A stretch of DNA of 64,000 nt from Armatimonadota bacterium. GTDB lineage: Bacteria > Armatimonadota > Zipacnadia > Zipacnadales > JABUFB01. This document shows positions 1-8,474 of the stretch, one piece after another. The stretch is taken from positions 1-64,000 of the forward strand of contig JABUFB010000001.1 in NCBI GenBank assembly GCA_013314775.1, read 5' to 3'. A program made the position numbers and the translations under genes. The number at the start of each line of letters is the position of its first letter. The first letter of the stretch is position 1. The notes below the pieces were generated by a model that was not told the origin of the DNA, did not search any database, and worked only from the letters and a program-made list of their open reading frames with translations.

Positions 1-72
1 GTAGAATCCCCCGTACAGCGGTTGCAATGGGGCTGATGGCGATTCGGGTGCTAACCGGGGATTCCGGCTCAA

Positions 73-127
73 CTTAAAATCCCAGGTCCGTAAGGGCGTG
101 AGGGTTCGAGTCCCTCCTCCGGCACCA
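73..127 (+). tRNA. tRNA-Leu 3' portion (UAA loop), 5' half not adjacent
   Basis: From about 73 to 127 the sequence gives an anticodon loop CTTAAAA (anticodon UAA), a 3' anticodon strand TCCCA, a class II variable arm (GTCC-GTAA-GGGC), a T arm GAGGG-TTCGAGT-CCCTC, acceptor strand CTCCGGC, discriminator A and encoded CCA. This is tRNA-Leu from the anticodon loop to the 3' end. The expected 5' pieces are not in bases 1-72: there is no GCCGGAG acceptor strand, and CTCAA rather than TGGGA precedes the loop. It is therefore either the 3' exon of an interrupted tRNA or a fragment left at an integration site. It is not a complete tRNA gene within this window. Confidence 0.75.
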
Positions 128-143
128 GAAAGGGATATCAACG

Positions 144-184
144 ATGCCCGCAGATGGCCCGTTACGGCCTCCGCGGGCATTTTC
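144..184 (+). terminator. Rho-independent-type terminator after the tRNA
   Basis: ATGCCCGC (144-151) pairs with GCGGGCAT (173-180), and an inner TGGCC/GGCC stem forms between them. TTTCG follows. It lies 16 bases after the tRNA CCA, so it probably ends the tRNA transcript. Confidence 0.75.
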
Positions 185-222
185 GCTATCTGATCTTGCT
201 CTTGTATGTCGAGGCACGTCTA

Positions 223-246
223 TATAATTCGGCTATATGGTATACT
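223..246 (+). promoter_or_regulatory. Two candidate -10 boxes upstream of the 282 gene
   Basis: TATAAT at 223-228 has TTGTAT at 202-207 upstream, with a short 15-base gap. TATACT at 241-246 is preceded by TG at 238-239, an extended -10 arrangement. Either could start the transcript for the gene at 282. Confidence 0.5.
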
Positions 247-281
247 GTAGGCGTGGGGGTTGAAAATCGGAGGTCGATGTG

Positions 282-872
282 ATGGGTCGATATCTCATAT
301 CGCCGGTGCTCCTGTTGATTGCCGCCACGGCCTATGCCGCGCTCCCCGTGGGTAGTACGCCACCCCTTTTGTCTGTCCGTGTCCTGGCCGGGCAGGATGC
401 CGGAAAAACCATTGCCCTCGCGGAGCTCCAGGGAAGCTCCCCGTATGTGGTGGTGTTCCTCAACAAGGCGGATGCCCAGGCGGAAGCGTTCATCAAGCAG
501 TTCGACGCGCTGGTTGCCGCTCATCCCGATTGGAGACTCCGGGGCTGCGTGGTGCTGGTGGGCGAGGCCGCGTCGGAGACCGAGTGGGGCAAGGGTCTGT
601 ACGCATCGGCGAAACTTGCCAAGACGTCCCTGGCTGCGTTGCCCGATGGGGACCAGGTACGGAAGTGGGAGCCGGTGGATTCTTTCCAGGCTAACTGCTG
701 GTTCGTGTACCAGGGGAGACTACGCAAGCGCTGGGCGCTCAATGCGCCGCAGACCGGCAACCTGGTGGGCAAGCTCAATGTGGCGGTGGGTTTCGCTCTG
801 GACCCACGCTACCAGCCGAAGGACTCGGGCGACGACTGCCCGTGCCGGAACACGCAGAACCCCGGAGGATAG
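282..872 (+). CDS. Secreted thioredoxin-fold-like hypothetical protein
   Basis: A 196-residue protein with an N-terminal signal peptide (hydrophobic ISPVLLLIAATAYA, cleavage probably after AYA). The middle (residues about 45-150) has the look of a redoxin or peroxiredoxin-like fold: a strand PYVVVFLNK, then helix, then strand RGCVVLVGEA, and a late strand CWFVYQGRLRKRW. No CxxC is present at the usual active site, so thiol-disulfide activity is doubtful. The C-terminal tail has a CPC. The start is set at ATG 282 because GGAGG at 269-273 lies 8 bases upstream; GTG 279 is the alternative. It is followed 45 bases later by the DUF981-like membrane gene, so the two are probably co-transcribed. Function unknown. 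Confidence 0.75.
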   Translation: MGRYLISPVLLLIAATAYAALPVGSTPPLLSVRVLAGQDAGKTIALAELQGSSPYVVVFLNKADAQAEAFIKQFDALVAAHPDWRLRGCVVLVGEAASETEWGKGLYASAKLAKTSLAALPDGDQVRKWEPVDSFQANCWFVYQGRLRKRWALNAPQTGNLVGKLNVAVGFALDPRYQPKDSGDDCPCRNTQNPGG

Positions 873-917
873 CTGCAGTCAGGTTGGAAACCGGCCGGAC
901 GACGGGAGGGAACTGGA

Positions 918-1508
918 TTGATCGATTACCTGACACTCCTGCTGGTCAACATGAGCGCGGGCTATGCGCTTCTGGCGTGGTTCGTGCTGAAGGGGTTGGA
1001 CGCGCCCGACAAGCGCGTCTGGGCCGGGGGCTTCGCGGTTGTTGGGCTGGTAGCCACGGCCTTCGGCGGTCACCTGACTGTGAACTGGCTGTTGCCGGGC
1101 GCGTATAGCTCCATGTACGGCGAGATGTCCGTGCTTTTCGGCGCGGTCTACCTGGGCGCCGCTTTGTGCATGGCGTTGGGTTGGGACCTGACCGCGGTTG
1201 CGGGGTACGGCGTCTTGGCCGGTGCGGCCGCCGTACTGCTGGGCGTGCGGATGATCGACCTGAAAATGACCCAGATGCCGCTGCTGTCCGGTGCCGGGTT
1301 CATCCTGTCGGGTATGGGTGGGGTGTGCGCTCTGCCGGTCTGGCTCTGGTTCAGGGAGCACCGGCTGGTGCGCATCGCTGGGATGCTGGCGATGCTGGGT
1401 GCGGCGGCGATCTGGGCGTTCATCGGGTTCATGGCGTACTGGGGTCACGCGGAATCCTTCGGCGAGTGGGTGCCCCTGCTCATGCGGGGTGCCCAAGGGC
1501 CGGAGTGA
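918..1508 (+). CDS. DUF981-like integral membrane protein
   Basis: A 196-residue protein with about six or seven hydrophobic helices spread along its whole length. The pattern LPGAYSSMYGEMSVLFGAVYLG followed by GWDLTAV, then a helix ending near RMIDL and MTQMPLLSGAGFILSGM, matches what I know of the DUF981 family, whose function is unknown. It starts at a TTG (918) with GGGAGGG at 904-910, a strong ribosome-binding site that decides the start. It probably forms a pair with the secreted protein just upstream. The family assignment is from memory of the sequence pattern; no catalytic residues are recognised. Confidence 0.75.
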   Translation: MIDYLTLLLVNMSAGYALLAWFVLKGLDAPDKRVWAGGFAVVGLVATAFGGHLTVNWLLPGAYSSMYGEMSVLFGAVYLGAALCMALGWDLTAVAGYGVLAGAAAVLLGVRMIDLKMTQMPLLSGAGFILSGMGGVCALPVWLWFREHRLVRIAGMLAMLGAAAIWAFIGFMAYWGHAESFGEWVPLLMRGAQGPE

Positions 1509-1552
1509 TCTGTTGGCCGGGGTGGTACCGAGCACGGCGGGCGCGGGTTTCC

Positions 1553-1582
1553 TTGACTTGCCGTCACAGCGTCGCCTATAAT
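1553..1582 (+). promoter_or_regulatory. Sigma70-type promoter for the LapA-like gene
   Basis: TTGACT at 1553-1558 and TATAAT at 1577-1582, 18 bases apart. This would start transcription near 1589, giving a leader of about 64 bases before GTG 1653. Confidence 0.7.
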
Positions 1583-1652
1583 CCGCCTCGCGGAACAAGT
1601 GTAGTGCGCTCCACCGAGTTGGACTTTGCCACGAGCAGGGGGATGTGTTTCT

Positions 1653-2096
1653 GTGTCTGACGACGATCTTGATCTTGATCTCGACCTGGATTCGCCGCCG
1701 GATCCCCCGAAAAAGCGCGGGCTGTTCGGGCGAGCCAAGCCCCCGGACAAACCGGCTGAAGACAAGGGGGCGGAAGGCGAAGCCGAGGCCCGCAAGCCTG
1801 AGGTCGTGCCTGCGCACAAGCCCAACGTCTTCGAGCGCATCGCCACTCCGGTTGCCGAAGGCGCCGCGAAAGCGTCGCCGACGGGCTGGAGCCTGAAAAC
1901 TTTCCTGCTCGGTTTCATCGGGCTCGTTGTTCTGGTGCTGCTTGCCGAGAACTGGCCGGCAATGCGTCTGAATTTCATCGGCCTGCATGTGGATGTTCCC
2001 AAATCCGTGGTTCTGCTGGTTACATTCGGCCTGGGGTTTGGGGTAGCGTGGCTGACCTTCCGCCGTCGTGGAGAGCCCGGCCAGCCGAAGATTTGA
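1653..2096 (+). CDS. LapA-domain (DUF1049-like) membrane protein
   Basis: A 147-residue protein. The N-terminal about 75 residues are acidic and low-complexity (repeated DL pairs, then Pro/Lys/Glu-rich), predicted cytoplasmic and disordered. From about residue 80 come two membrane helices, TFLLGFIGLVVLVLLAENW and SVVLLVTFGLGFGVAWLTF, separated by MRLNFIGLHVDVP. A hairpin of two helices with this linker and a basic RRR end is the LapA (lipopolysaccharide assembly protein A) domain. GTG 1653 is chosen over the upstream TTG at 1626 because AGGGGGA lies 9 bases before it. A good sigma70-type promoter lies about 70 bases upstream. The long acidic N-terminal extension is unusual for this family; its role is unknown. 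Confidence 0.8.
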   Translation: MSDDDLDLDLDLDSPPDPPKKRGLFGRAKPPDKPAEDKGAEGEAEARKPEVVPAHKPNVFERIATPVAEGAAKASPTGWSLKTFLLGFIGLVVLVLLAENWPAMRLNFIGLHVDVPKSVVLLVTFGLGFGVAWLTFRRRGEPGQPKI

Positions 2097-2105
2097 AAGC
2101 TCGTC

Positions 2106-2789
2106 ATGCCGTGGGGGATACCCTTGAGACACCGCCGACCGCTGGGCTTGTTCACCGTCGCCGCGATCCCCTACCTCCTGCTTTCCTCATCCCAGCAGGC
2201 AGGCATTGTCACGCACCTGTACCCGGACGGTTCCGGGGAACGGGCCACGTATGCCCGCGCCGCAGCCGGTCGCGCGCCAGAAGTTGCCGGCCTGCTGCGC
2301 GACGCCATGCCCCGCGCTGACCTGGCGCGCACCGTGCGAGAGGCCGAAGGGAAGCGCGTCCTGGTCTGGCGCGACGGGCAGTTCGCAGACATGAGCAATG
2401 TCGGCGAGGTGGAGACCACAAGGACCGGCATTATCCAGTCGCCCCTGTCCATTTACAGCACTCATACGTGGAAAGAGACCCTCTCCTTTGACCGCGGCGA
2501 TGCTACGGAGATCGAGATCGAGGGCATGGACCGGGCCGAGATGACGTACATCGTGCGGATGCCCGGTACAGTGACCACCACGAGCCCGCCGGCGCAACTT
2601 GAGGGCAACAAGGCGCAGTGGACCGTGAAAGTCACGGATCAGCCGCAGACCTTCACTGCGGAATCGAAGTCAGTTCGCTGGTCGTATGTGATCTTGCTGG
2701 CCTATGTGCTCCTGTTCATTGTGGTGAAGCTGATCGTTGTGCTGCCCAGGCTACTGGCCCGCATTCCGCGCAAGCCCCGGAAGATCTGA
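2106..2789 (+). CDS. Membrane-anchored extracytoplasmic protein, unknown (LppM/DUF3153-like features)
   Basis: A 227-residue protein with an N-terminal signal or anchor helix (GLFTVAAIPYLLLSSSQQAG). A beta-rich extracytoplasmic domain carries two features seen in LppM/DUF3153-like proteins: a start like IVTHLYPDGSGE and a late segment MPGTVTTTSPPAQLEGNKAQWTV. A single C-terminal helix follows (about 195-215, SYVILLAYVLLFIVVKLIVV) with a basic cytoplasmic tail PRKPRKI. Ten bases separate it from the LapA-like gene, so they probably share a transcript. No good ribosome-binding site precedes ATG 2106, which suggests translational coupling. The family resemblance is weak and the function is not known. 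Confidence 0.65.
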   Translation: MPWGIPLRHRRPLGLFTVAAIPYLLLSSSQQAGIVTHLYPDGSGERATYARAAAGRAPEVAGLLRDAMPRADLARTVREAEGKRVLVWRDGQFADMSNVGEVETTRTGIIQSPLSIYSTHTWKETLSFDRGDATEIEIEGMDRAEMTYIVRMPGTVTTTSPPAQLEGNKAQWTVKVTDQPQTFTAESKSVRWSYVILLAYVLLFIVVKLIVVLPRLLARIPRKPRKI

Positions 2790-2836
2790 AGATCTGACGT
2801 TCAGCGCACCCGGCGCAATAGCGTCCAATGACCGTC

Positions 2837-2864
2837 ATGGCCGCGGACCACTGTCCGCGGCCAT
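2837..2864. terminator. Perfect 12-bp palindrome between genes
   Basis: ATGGCCGCGGAC (2837-2848) and GTCCGCGGCCAT (2853-2864) form a perfect 12-bp stem with a CACT loop. No T tract follows. It sits 26 bases before the threonine aldolase start, so it may be a terminator of the upstream operon or a structured leader. Confidence 0.5.
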
Positions 2865-2889
2865 TCTGCCAGATGGGAGATGCCCCGCA

Positions 2890-3915
2890 ATGATCGATCT
2901 GCGCAGCGACACCAAGACCCTCCCGACACCCGAGATGCGCCAGGCAATGATGGACGCCGTTGTGGGCGATGACGTGGCTCGCGAGGACCCGACGGTCAAC
3001 CGCCTGGAGGAGCTCTGCGCCGAGATCACCGGGAAGGAAGCCGGGCTTTTCGTCACCTCCGGCACCCAGGGCAATCTGGTGGCGATGATGGCTCACACCG
3101 TCCCGGGGCAGATGATCATCTGCCATGAGAAGGCCCACGTGCTGGTATACGAACAGGGCGGTCTCGCGCGAATCTGCGGGCTGCTGGTTCACACGCTGCC
3201 CGGGAAGTACGGGGCACTGGACCCTTGCGAGCTTGAGGCTGCAGTGCCCGAGGATGAAGTCCACAAAGCCCAGGCAGGGCTGGTGGAGCTTGAGAACACC
3301 CACAACAACTGCGGCGGCACGGTGCTCACGAAGGAGCAGATCGATTCGGTTGCCGAAGTTGCCCACGCACACGGGATTCCGGTGCACATCGACGGAGCCA
3401 GGATTTTCAACGCCGCCACCGCGCTCAACATGAGCGTGCGCGATCTCACCGCATCCGTGGACTCGCTGCAGTTCTGTTTCTCCAAAGGTCTGGGTGCGCC
3501 GGTTGGCAGCATGGTGGTGGGCAGTGAGGAGTTCATCTACAAGGCGCGACGCGCGCGCAAGGTGGTCGGCGGCGGGATGCGCCAGGCCGGGGTCATCGCG
3601 GCGGCCTGTCTCGTTGCCCTGGAACAGGGCGTGCCGCGTCTCGCCGAGGACCATGCCAACGCTCGCAAGATCGCGGAGACCCTCGCAGCGCTGCCGGGTG
3701 TGTGTATTGATCTGGACAGCGTTCAGACCAATATCATCTTCTTCGACGTGTGCCGTCCGGACATCGACGCTCCCTTGCTCTGTGACCGTCTGGCGCAGTA
3801 TGCGGTCAAGGCGTCTGCCCGGAATGCCACGAGCATTCGTTTCGTGACACATCGCGACGTCTCGGCCGCGGACACGGAAACGGTCTGCGCGGCACTGCGG
3901 GATATTCTTGGCTGA
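2890..3915 (+). CDS. ltaE: Low-specificity L-threonine aldolase
   Basis: A 341-residue fold-type I PLP enzyme that cleaves L-threonine or L-allo-threonine to glycine and acetaldehyde. Family landmarks: [16 protein letters not shown] at the start, [58 protein letters not shown] and the PLP lysine in [12 protein letters not shown] (Lys199). Length matches the family. ATG 2890 follows a GGGAGA ribosome-binding site; the open frame continues upstream to 2737 but that part overlaps the previous gene and has no family similarity. It stands alone after a perfect palindrome, and the exonuclease-like gene follows 30 bases later. Confidence 0.93.
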   Translation: MIDLRSDTKTLPTPEMRQAMMDAVVGDDVAREDPTVNRLEELCAEITGKEAGLFVTSGTQGNLVAMMAHTVPGQMIICHEKAHVLVYEQGGLARICGLLVHTLPGKYGALDPCELEAAVPEDEVHKAQAGLVELENTHNNCGGTVLTKEQIDSVAEVAHAHGIPVHIDGARIFNAATALNMSVRDLTASVDSLQFCFSKGLGAPVGSMVVGSEEFIYKARRARKVVGGGMRQAGVIAAACLVALEQGVPRLAEDHANARKIAETLAALPGVCIDLDSVQTNIIFFDVCRPDIDAPLLCDRLAQYAVKASARNATSIRFVTHRDVSAADTETVCAALRDILG

Positions 3916-3945
3916 GAGGCGTTGCCCCTCCGCAGAGGGCGCCCC

Positions 3946-4704
3946 ATGCTGACACGCACCTTCGTCCACGTTCCATCCATCGGCTATGTGGTTGAGCGCC
4001 GTCTTTGGGAGGCCGGAATCGGCTCCTGGGAGGATGCGGTGGCGTGCGAGGTCTGCCCGAAGGGCTTCAGCGCCGCGCGATGGGCACTGGTGCGCGACAC
4101 CTGCGTCAGTTCCTGCGCGAGCCTGGAGGCCCGGGATCACCAGTATTTCGCGTCCCTGCTGCGCAGCCGGGACCAATGGCGGGCGTTCCCCGAGTTCCGC
4201 AATCGTGTGGCATACCTGGACATTGAGACCGACGGCATGTCGGCCTGGAGCAAGGTCACGGTCATCGGCGTGTATGACGGGCGGTCCACGCACACTTACG
4301 TTGCCGGGGATAACATGGAAGCCTTCGCCGAGGATATCCAGCGGTACGGTCTGCTGGTGACCTTCAATGGAGGCTCCTTCGACCTGCCCTTCCTGCGCCG
4401 CCGCTTCGGCCCGATTTTCGACCAGTTGCATATTGACCTGCGTTTCGCACTGGGCCGGCTGGGGCATCATGGCGGCCTGAAGAGCATCGAGCGCTCCCTG
4501 GGCATCAGCCGCGGGGACGAGATCGCCGACATCAGCGGCGACGATGCGGTGCGCCTGTGGCATGAATACCAGCGGGGCAGTCAGGAAGCGCTGGACCTGC
4601 TGGTGGCGTACAACCGGGCGGACGTGGAGAACCTGGAGAGCCTCATGGACCTTGCGTATCGGGAGCTTTGGGACCGGCTGTTGAAGACCGGCGGATCGGA
4701 GTAA
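3946..4704 (+). CDS. RNase H-like 3'-5' exonuclease (YprB/RNase_H_2 family)
   Basis: A 252-residue protein with a DEDD-type nuclease core. Motif I is VAYLDIETDG (Asp and Glu metal ligands), motif II is VTFNGGSFDLPFL, and motif III is VAYNRADVENLESL (YxxxD). About 85 residues precede motif I, with three cysteines near CEVCPKGF and TCVSSC whose role is unclear. Proteins of this type (YprB-like, PF13482) are predicted DNA or RNA exonucleases. ATG 3946 is preferred to TTG 3922 because it has GAGGG at a usable distance, but the choice is uncertain. It is followed by the MFS gene after 4 bases, so both are likely on one mRNA. Confidence 0.82.
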   Translation: MLTRTFVHVPSIGYVVERRLWEAGIGSWEDAVACEVCPKGFSAARWALVRDTCVSSCASLEARDHQYFASLLRSRDQWRAFPEFRNRVAYLDIETDGMSAWSKVTVIGVYDGRSTHTYVAGDNMEAFAEDIQRYGLLVTFNGGSFDLPFLRRRFGPIFDQLHIDLRFALGRLGHHGGLKSIERSLGISRGDEIADISGDDAVRLWHEYQRGSQEALDLLVAYNRADVENLESLMDLAYRELWDRLLKTGGSE

Positions 4705-4708
4705 GGAA

Positions 4709-5920
4709 GTGCGCAGAAGCCTGCCGGTGGCCCCGGCGATTATCCTGATCGGGTGCGGGTTCCTCGTGGACTTCTACGTCGCGATGGTGAGCCTCGCCAC
4801 CCAGAACCTGGGCATCTATGTGATGCAGGTCGTCCCGGTCATCCTGGGGCTGTTCGCGACGGTAGGCTCTATCGCGTACACCGTGGGCTGCCTGATCTCG
4901 GGGACGATTTCCGACCGGTACGGGCGGCGTCGCTGCGCGCTGATCGGTTGCGTCGGTGCGGCGGCGGCCTGGAGTCTCATGCCTCACGCGCCCGACTGGC
5001 GCTTCGTGCTGCTCCTTGTGATCGTCCCCGGCCTGTCGCTGTCCATGTTCTGGCCCTCGGTGCAGGCATGGCTGGCGGAACTGGCCGGTTCGGACCGCCG
5101 GAAGTTGAGCACGTACATCGGGCAGTTCAACATCCTGTGGTGCGCCGGGCTCATGCTTGGGCCGGTGGCCACGGGATACATCTGGGACTGGAACTGGAGC
5201 GCCACCTTCTACATCCCCGCGGCGCTCATGTTCCTGGTTGTGCTGCTGGTGGCCTTCACAGCCAGGCCATCAACCAACACCACTGAGGCCCTTCCGCCGC
5301 CCAACGGGGCGCACGAGAACACTGCGCTGTTCCTGAAACTGGCCTGGGTTGGCAATTTCGCGAGCTTTTTCTCCACCCGCACCGTTTCGGCAATGTTTCC
5401 GGCTCTCGGCGCCGAGATGCAGTTCAGCCATCCGCTGGTGGGCTGGCTGTTGTTCTCTGTTGGCGCCGGGCAGATCCTGATCTTCGCGTACACATCCTGG
5501 GAGCACCGCTGGCAGTATAAGCTCTGGCCCATGGTTGCCGCGCAGGCCGGGGCGGCGGTGGGAATGGTCCTGGCAGCTTTCGGCCGGCAGCCCATCGTAT
5601 TCGCGACGGGCTTCGCGCTGGTCGGCGTCTCGGCGGGGGTCACTTACGTGAGCAGCCTGTTCTACGCGCTCCACGGACGTAATCATGGTCGCGGGAAGAC
5701 CAGCGGGTTCCATGAAGCGGTGCTGGGCGGTGGCGTTCTGCTGGGGCCGCTACTGGGAGGCATCGCCGCGCAGGAGTTGAGTTTCCGGGCGCCCTTCGCG
5801 ATTGCGGCGGGGGTGCTGATTACGGCGTGCCTGGTCCAGGCGTGGCTGCTGGCAGCGGACCGGGCGAAGCAAACGGAAATGGCCCCCGTTGCGACGGGGA
5901 CAGAGGGGCACGAGAAGTAG
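4709..5920 (+). CDS. MFS transporter
   Basis: A 403-residue major facilitator with 12 predicted membrane helices in two halves. The loop between helices 2 and 3 has the MFS motif SDRYGRRR at about residues 70-77. The middle loop (about 190-205) is short and polar. The substrate cannot be told from sequence; general drug, sugar or metabolite exporters look like this. It starts at GTG 4709 with AAGGAA immediately upstream, 4 bases after the exonuclease-like gene. It ends 115 bases from the convergent hydrolase gene; a small GGGCG/CGCCC hairpin (5981-5993) lies between. Confidence 0.85.
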   Translation: MRRSLPVAPAIILIGCGFLVDFYVAMVSLATQNLGIYVMQVVPVILGLFATVGSIAYTVGCLISGTISDRYGRRRCALIGCVGAAAAWSLMPHAPDWRFVLLLVIVPGLSLSMFWPSVQAWLAELAGSDRRKLSTYIGQFNILWCAGLMLGPVATGYIWDWNWSATFYIPAALMFLVVLLVAFTARPSTNTTEALPPPNGAHENTALFLKLAWVGNFASFFSTRTVSAMFPALGAEMQFSHPLVGWLLFSVGAGQILIFAYTSWEHRWQYKLWPMVAAQAGAAVGMVLAAFGRQPIVFATGFALVGVSAGVTYVSSLFYALHGRNHGRGKTSGFHEAVLGGGVLLGPLLGGIAAQELSFRAPFAIAAGVLITACLVQAWLLAADRAKQTEMAPVATGTEGHEK

Positions 5921-6034
5921 GGCGACAGAACCGGGGGACGGCATCGGTGTCCGTACATTCCCCGGCGTGACAACGGCGGCGGGCGAGACGCCCACCCCAC
6001 GCGGTCAGAGGCCAACGATCCGGCGACGACGCCG

Positions 6035-8437
6035 TCAGTCCCGATGCGTCCCCATAAGGGCTTCGATGCGGCGAGCGATTTGCTCTCGTTGAGCCAGCAC
6101 ATCCCCAGGGTCGCGCGTGTACGTGGTGAGGTCCGTGGTCACGGGCAGGCACGCCTCGCGGCCAGCTTCCAGGTCCCCCTCCAGCGCCGCCAGCAGGTAC
6201 AGGTATTCATAGTCCTCGATGCCGTCCCGGATCGCCGCCAGGCGAATGGAGCCGATAGGACCGTCCTTGCCCGCATAGAGCAGTTCCCCGTCGCCGTGCA
6301 GCGTCTCCGTCCAGCCGTCCCCTGGCCTTCCCGTGGTAATGCTCCACTTGAGGTCAGGTCCGTCGCGTTCCGGATCGATAGGCCGATCATTGTGCGGTCT
6401 GCCCCAGATATTCAGCCCCCAGTAGAGCATCCCGTCCATCTTCTGGTGGAAGACCTGCCACCAGATCACCCGAGCCTCGATCAGCGGATCATCCGCGAGC
6501 CAGTTGGCATACGGGTGCCGTGGACCGCAGCAGACATAGCCCCACACCTGCAGGCCGTGGGCGCGGCACTCTTCGGCCTGCTCGAAGCGGTATGCGGCGG
6601 TGAGCGGGCAGTTCCAGTCGATGTTCAGGTCACGCATGATCTCGGGCTTCTGGGGCACGTACGCAGTGGTGAGAGTGGGAATGCCGTAACGCTCGCGGAT
6701 CATCCCGAAATACTCGCGCATCACCGGCCAGAATTCCTCGCCGCGCTCGTCGAACGTGTACACGTACGCCTTGTCCGCGAGGCCGCGCCGCTTCAGTTCC
6801 GCCACATACGGGTCCAGGCGGTCGATGAGACTCTGCTTGAACGCCGGGGTGTAGACCTCCAGCGGGCTCCAGCAGACCCAGGTGGCCTTGCCCCGGTGCT
6901 TGACCATGTTCAGCACGTTGAAGGCATTGAGGCCCCGGCTGTCGTAATGCTCCAGGTCATCCAGGTCCGGCGGGTCGGTCCGCGAGATGTCGTCGGGGTT
7001 GAGGCGGTGCCTTAGCACGTAGTCTCCGTACTGCCGCCGCAATTCGGGTGACAGCGGGCCGTACAGCTTCTCCAGGAACCCATCCATCAGCGCGAAAGCG
7101 GTCTTGATATGGGGCTGATCAGGAACGCTGAAGCCGTAGACATTGGCCGTCACCTGCACGTCGAAACCCTGCGCATTGCCGGGGCTGACTGAGACCGTGC
7201 CCGAGTACTTCCCGGCGGGCGTCCCCGGCGGCGCGTAGAGTGTGAACCACAGGCTCTGGGTCACTCCGCCGGCCACGTCGAAGTCCGGTACGGGCAACAG
7301 CGGATCCGGCCACCAGCCCGGCATGGCATCGGGGAGAGCAGGGTGCTCGTGGAGCTTGGCAAGGTGTACGAAGCCCACCTGGTGCCATTCCACGTTCTTC
7401 GCTTCAATGCGCGCGCCCCTGGGACCGGTGAGGTCGGAGATGCGCACTTCGCAGTCCTTCAGATCACGGCCCGGAGCGGCCCGCAGGCACACCTGGAAGC
7501 TCTCATACTCATTCCCGGCCAGGGAGATAGACGACGTGAGGTCAGCAGAGGGCTTCTCAGGCGCATCCTGCCTGAGCACCCGGACCAGGGCGTTTTCAGT
7601 CCACGCCACATAGCCCATGCCAGGACCGTCCGGGGTGCGCACGGGTGTCTCGTCTGTGAGGGTCTTGCCGAGGAGATCGTCAGTCGCGGTGAGGCGGACC
7701 GTGTACTCGCCGCCGGGCAGAAGCGTTCCCGAGGCATCGCGCCCGCCCCAGTTGAGACAAGCGGCGTGGCCTTCTCCGGCGGACTCGAAGACGGGCTGAC
7801 CCGCGCGCAGCACTTCGGCCTTCCACTTGGCGGGGAGGGACAGGGACGCTGAGAAGTCGATGCTGTTGCCGCCGTACAGGCCGGGGACCGCGCGCTTGCG
7901 CTGGACCTCGAAAGGCGCGAGACTCAGGGAGACGTCATCAAACCACACCTGCCCTGTGCAGCGGCGGAAGAGAATGAAGTACTGGATCTTGACGATGGGC
8001 TTCTCGGGGTGGAAGACGTACTCGATGTACTCCCAGTCATGAGTGCCCCGGGTGAAGGACTTCTGCCGGCCCCACAGGTTGGTGCCGTCGTCGTACCAGC
8101 AGTCCATGTACAGGCAGTAATCGCGGCCGTTCGCGTTCTCGGCCTTACTCCAGCCGCTCACCTTGAAGGGGTGGTTGATGGGTTCATCCAGCACGACCTC
8201 CTGCATGGCGCCGAAATATGCTTCCGGATCGTCAGACACGCAGGTGATGCACGTGCCCCCGTCCCGGCCCTGTCCGGGGGAGAGGAGGTAGCCTTTACCT
8301 GGCATGCCCCAGCCCGAGGCCTTAGCCCCGTCCGTCTGTTCGAAGCCGGGGTTCACCAGGAGATTTGCCCCCCGTTCGGGCTGCGCATATCCGAGTGCGG
8401 CTGTCAGCAGTGCAAGGGCAATCAGTGCCGGACGCAT
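6035..8437 (-). CDS. Secreted glycoside hydrolase-like protein, DUF4091/GH123-like
   Basis: An 800-residue exported protein. Signal peptide (ALIALALLTAALGYA), then a carbohydrate-binding-like jelly roll (about 25-170: LLVNPGFEQTDG ... VWFDDVSLSLAPFE), an Ig-like segment, and a C-terminal TIM-barrel-like domain typical of DUF4091 and GH123 N-acetylgalactosaminidase-like proteins. Landmarks are YVYTFDERGEEFWPV, LQVWGYVCCGPRHPYANW, MDGMLYWGLNIW, GDGELLYAG and SIRLAAIRDGIEDYEYL. The substrate is not known; GH123 acts on N-acetylgalactosamine glycosides. ATG 8437 follows GGAGGCG. It lies 37 bases downstream of the dehydrogenase gene on the same strand, suggesting an operon for uptake or oxidation of the released sugar (inference). 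Confidence 0.82.
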   Translation of the reverse strand: MRPALIALALLTAALGYAQPERGANLLVNPGFEQTDGAKASGWGMPGKGYLLSPGQGRDGGTCITCVSDDPEAYFGAMQEVVLDEPINHPFKVSGWSKAENANGRDYCLYMDCWYDDGTNLWGRQKSFTRGTHDWEYIEYVFHPEKPIVKIQYFILFRRCTGQVWFDDVSLSLAPFEVQRKRAVPGLYGGNSIDFSASLSLPAKWKAEVLRAGQPVFESAGEGHAACLNWGGRDASGTLLPGGEYTVRLTATDDLLGKTLTDETPVRTPDGPGMGYVAWTENALVRVLRQDAPEKPSADLTSSISLAGNEYESFQVCLRAAPGRDLKDCEVRISDLTGPRGARIEAKNVEWHQVGFVHLAKLHEHPALPDAMPGWWPDPLLPVPDFDVAGGVTQSLWFTLYAPPGTPAGKYSGTVSVSPGNAQGFDVQVTANVYGFSVPDQPHIKTAFALMDGFLEKLYGPLSPELRRQYGDYVLRHRLNPDDISRTDPPDLDDLEHYDSRGLNAFNVLNMVKHRGKATWVCWSPLEVYTPAFKQSLIDRLDPYVAELKRRGLADKAYVYTFDERGEEFWPVMREYFGMIRERYGIPTLTTAYVPQKPEIMRDLNIDWNCPLTAAYRFEQAEECRAHGLQVWGYVCCGPRHPYANWLADDPLIEARVIWWQVFHQKMDGMLYWGLNIWGRPHNDRPIDPERDGPDLKWSITTGRPGDGWTETLHGDGELLYAGKDGPIGSIRLAAIRDGIEDYEYLYLLAALEGDLEAGREACLPVTTDLTTYTRDPGDVLAQREQIARRIEALMGTHRD

Positions 8438-8474
8438 TCTGGTTCGCCTCCGACGAAGGGTTCTGACGCGGAAA

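Noticed and set aside
1-75. 3' part of a cyanobacterial-type group I intron
   Set aside because: No terminal G at the expected junction and no recognisable P7 or S elements; kept only as an alternative in the tRNA finding.
1-127. tmRNA (ssrA) 3' end, suggested by GGGGCTGAT near 29 and a tRNA-like end
   Set aside because: GGGGCTGA does not pair with the CTCCGGC acceptor strand, there is a class II variable arm, and no tag reading frame is visible.
879-2132. Long minus-strand open frame opposite the DUF981-like and LapA-like genes
   Set aside because: Shadow of GC-rich coding on the plus strand; low-complexity translation, no start signal, no family.
2716-4563. 615-codon minus-strand frame opposite ltaE and the exonuclease gene
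   Set aside because: Antisense to two well-supported genes and has no recognisable domains.
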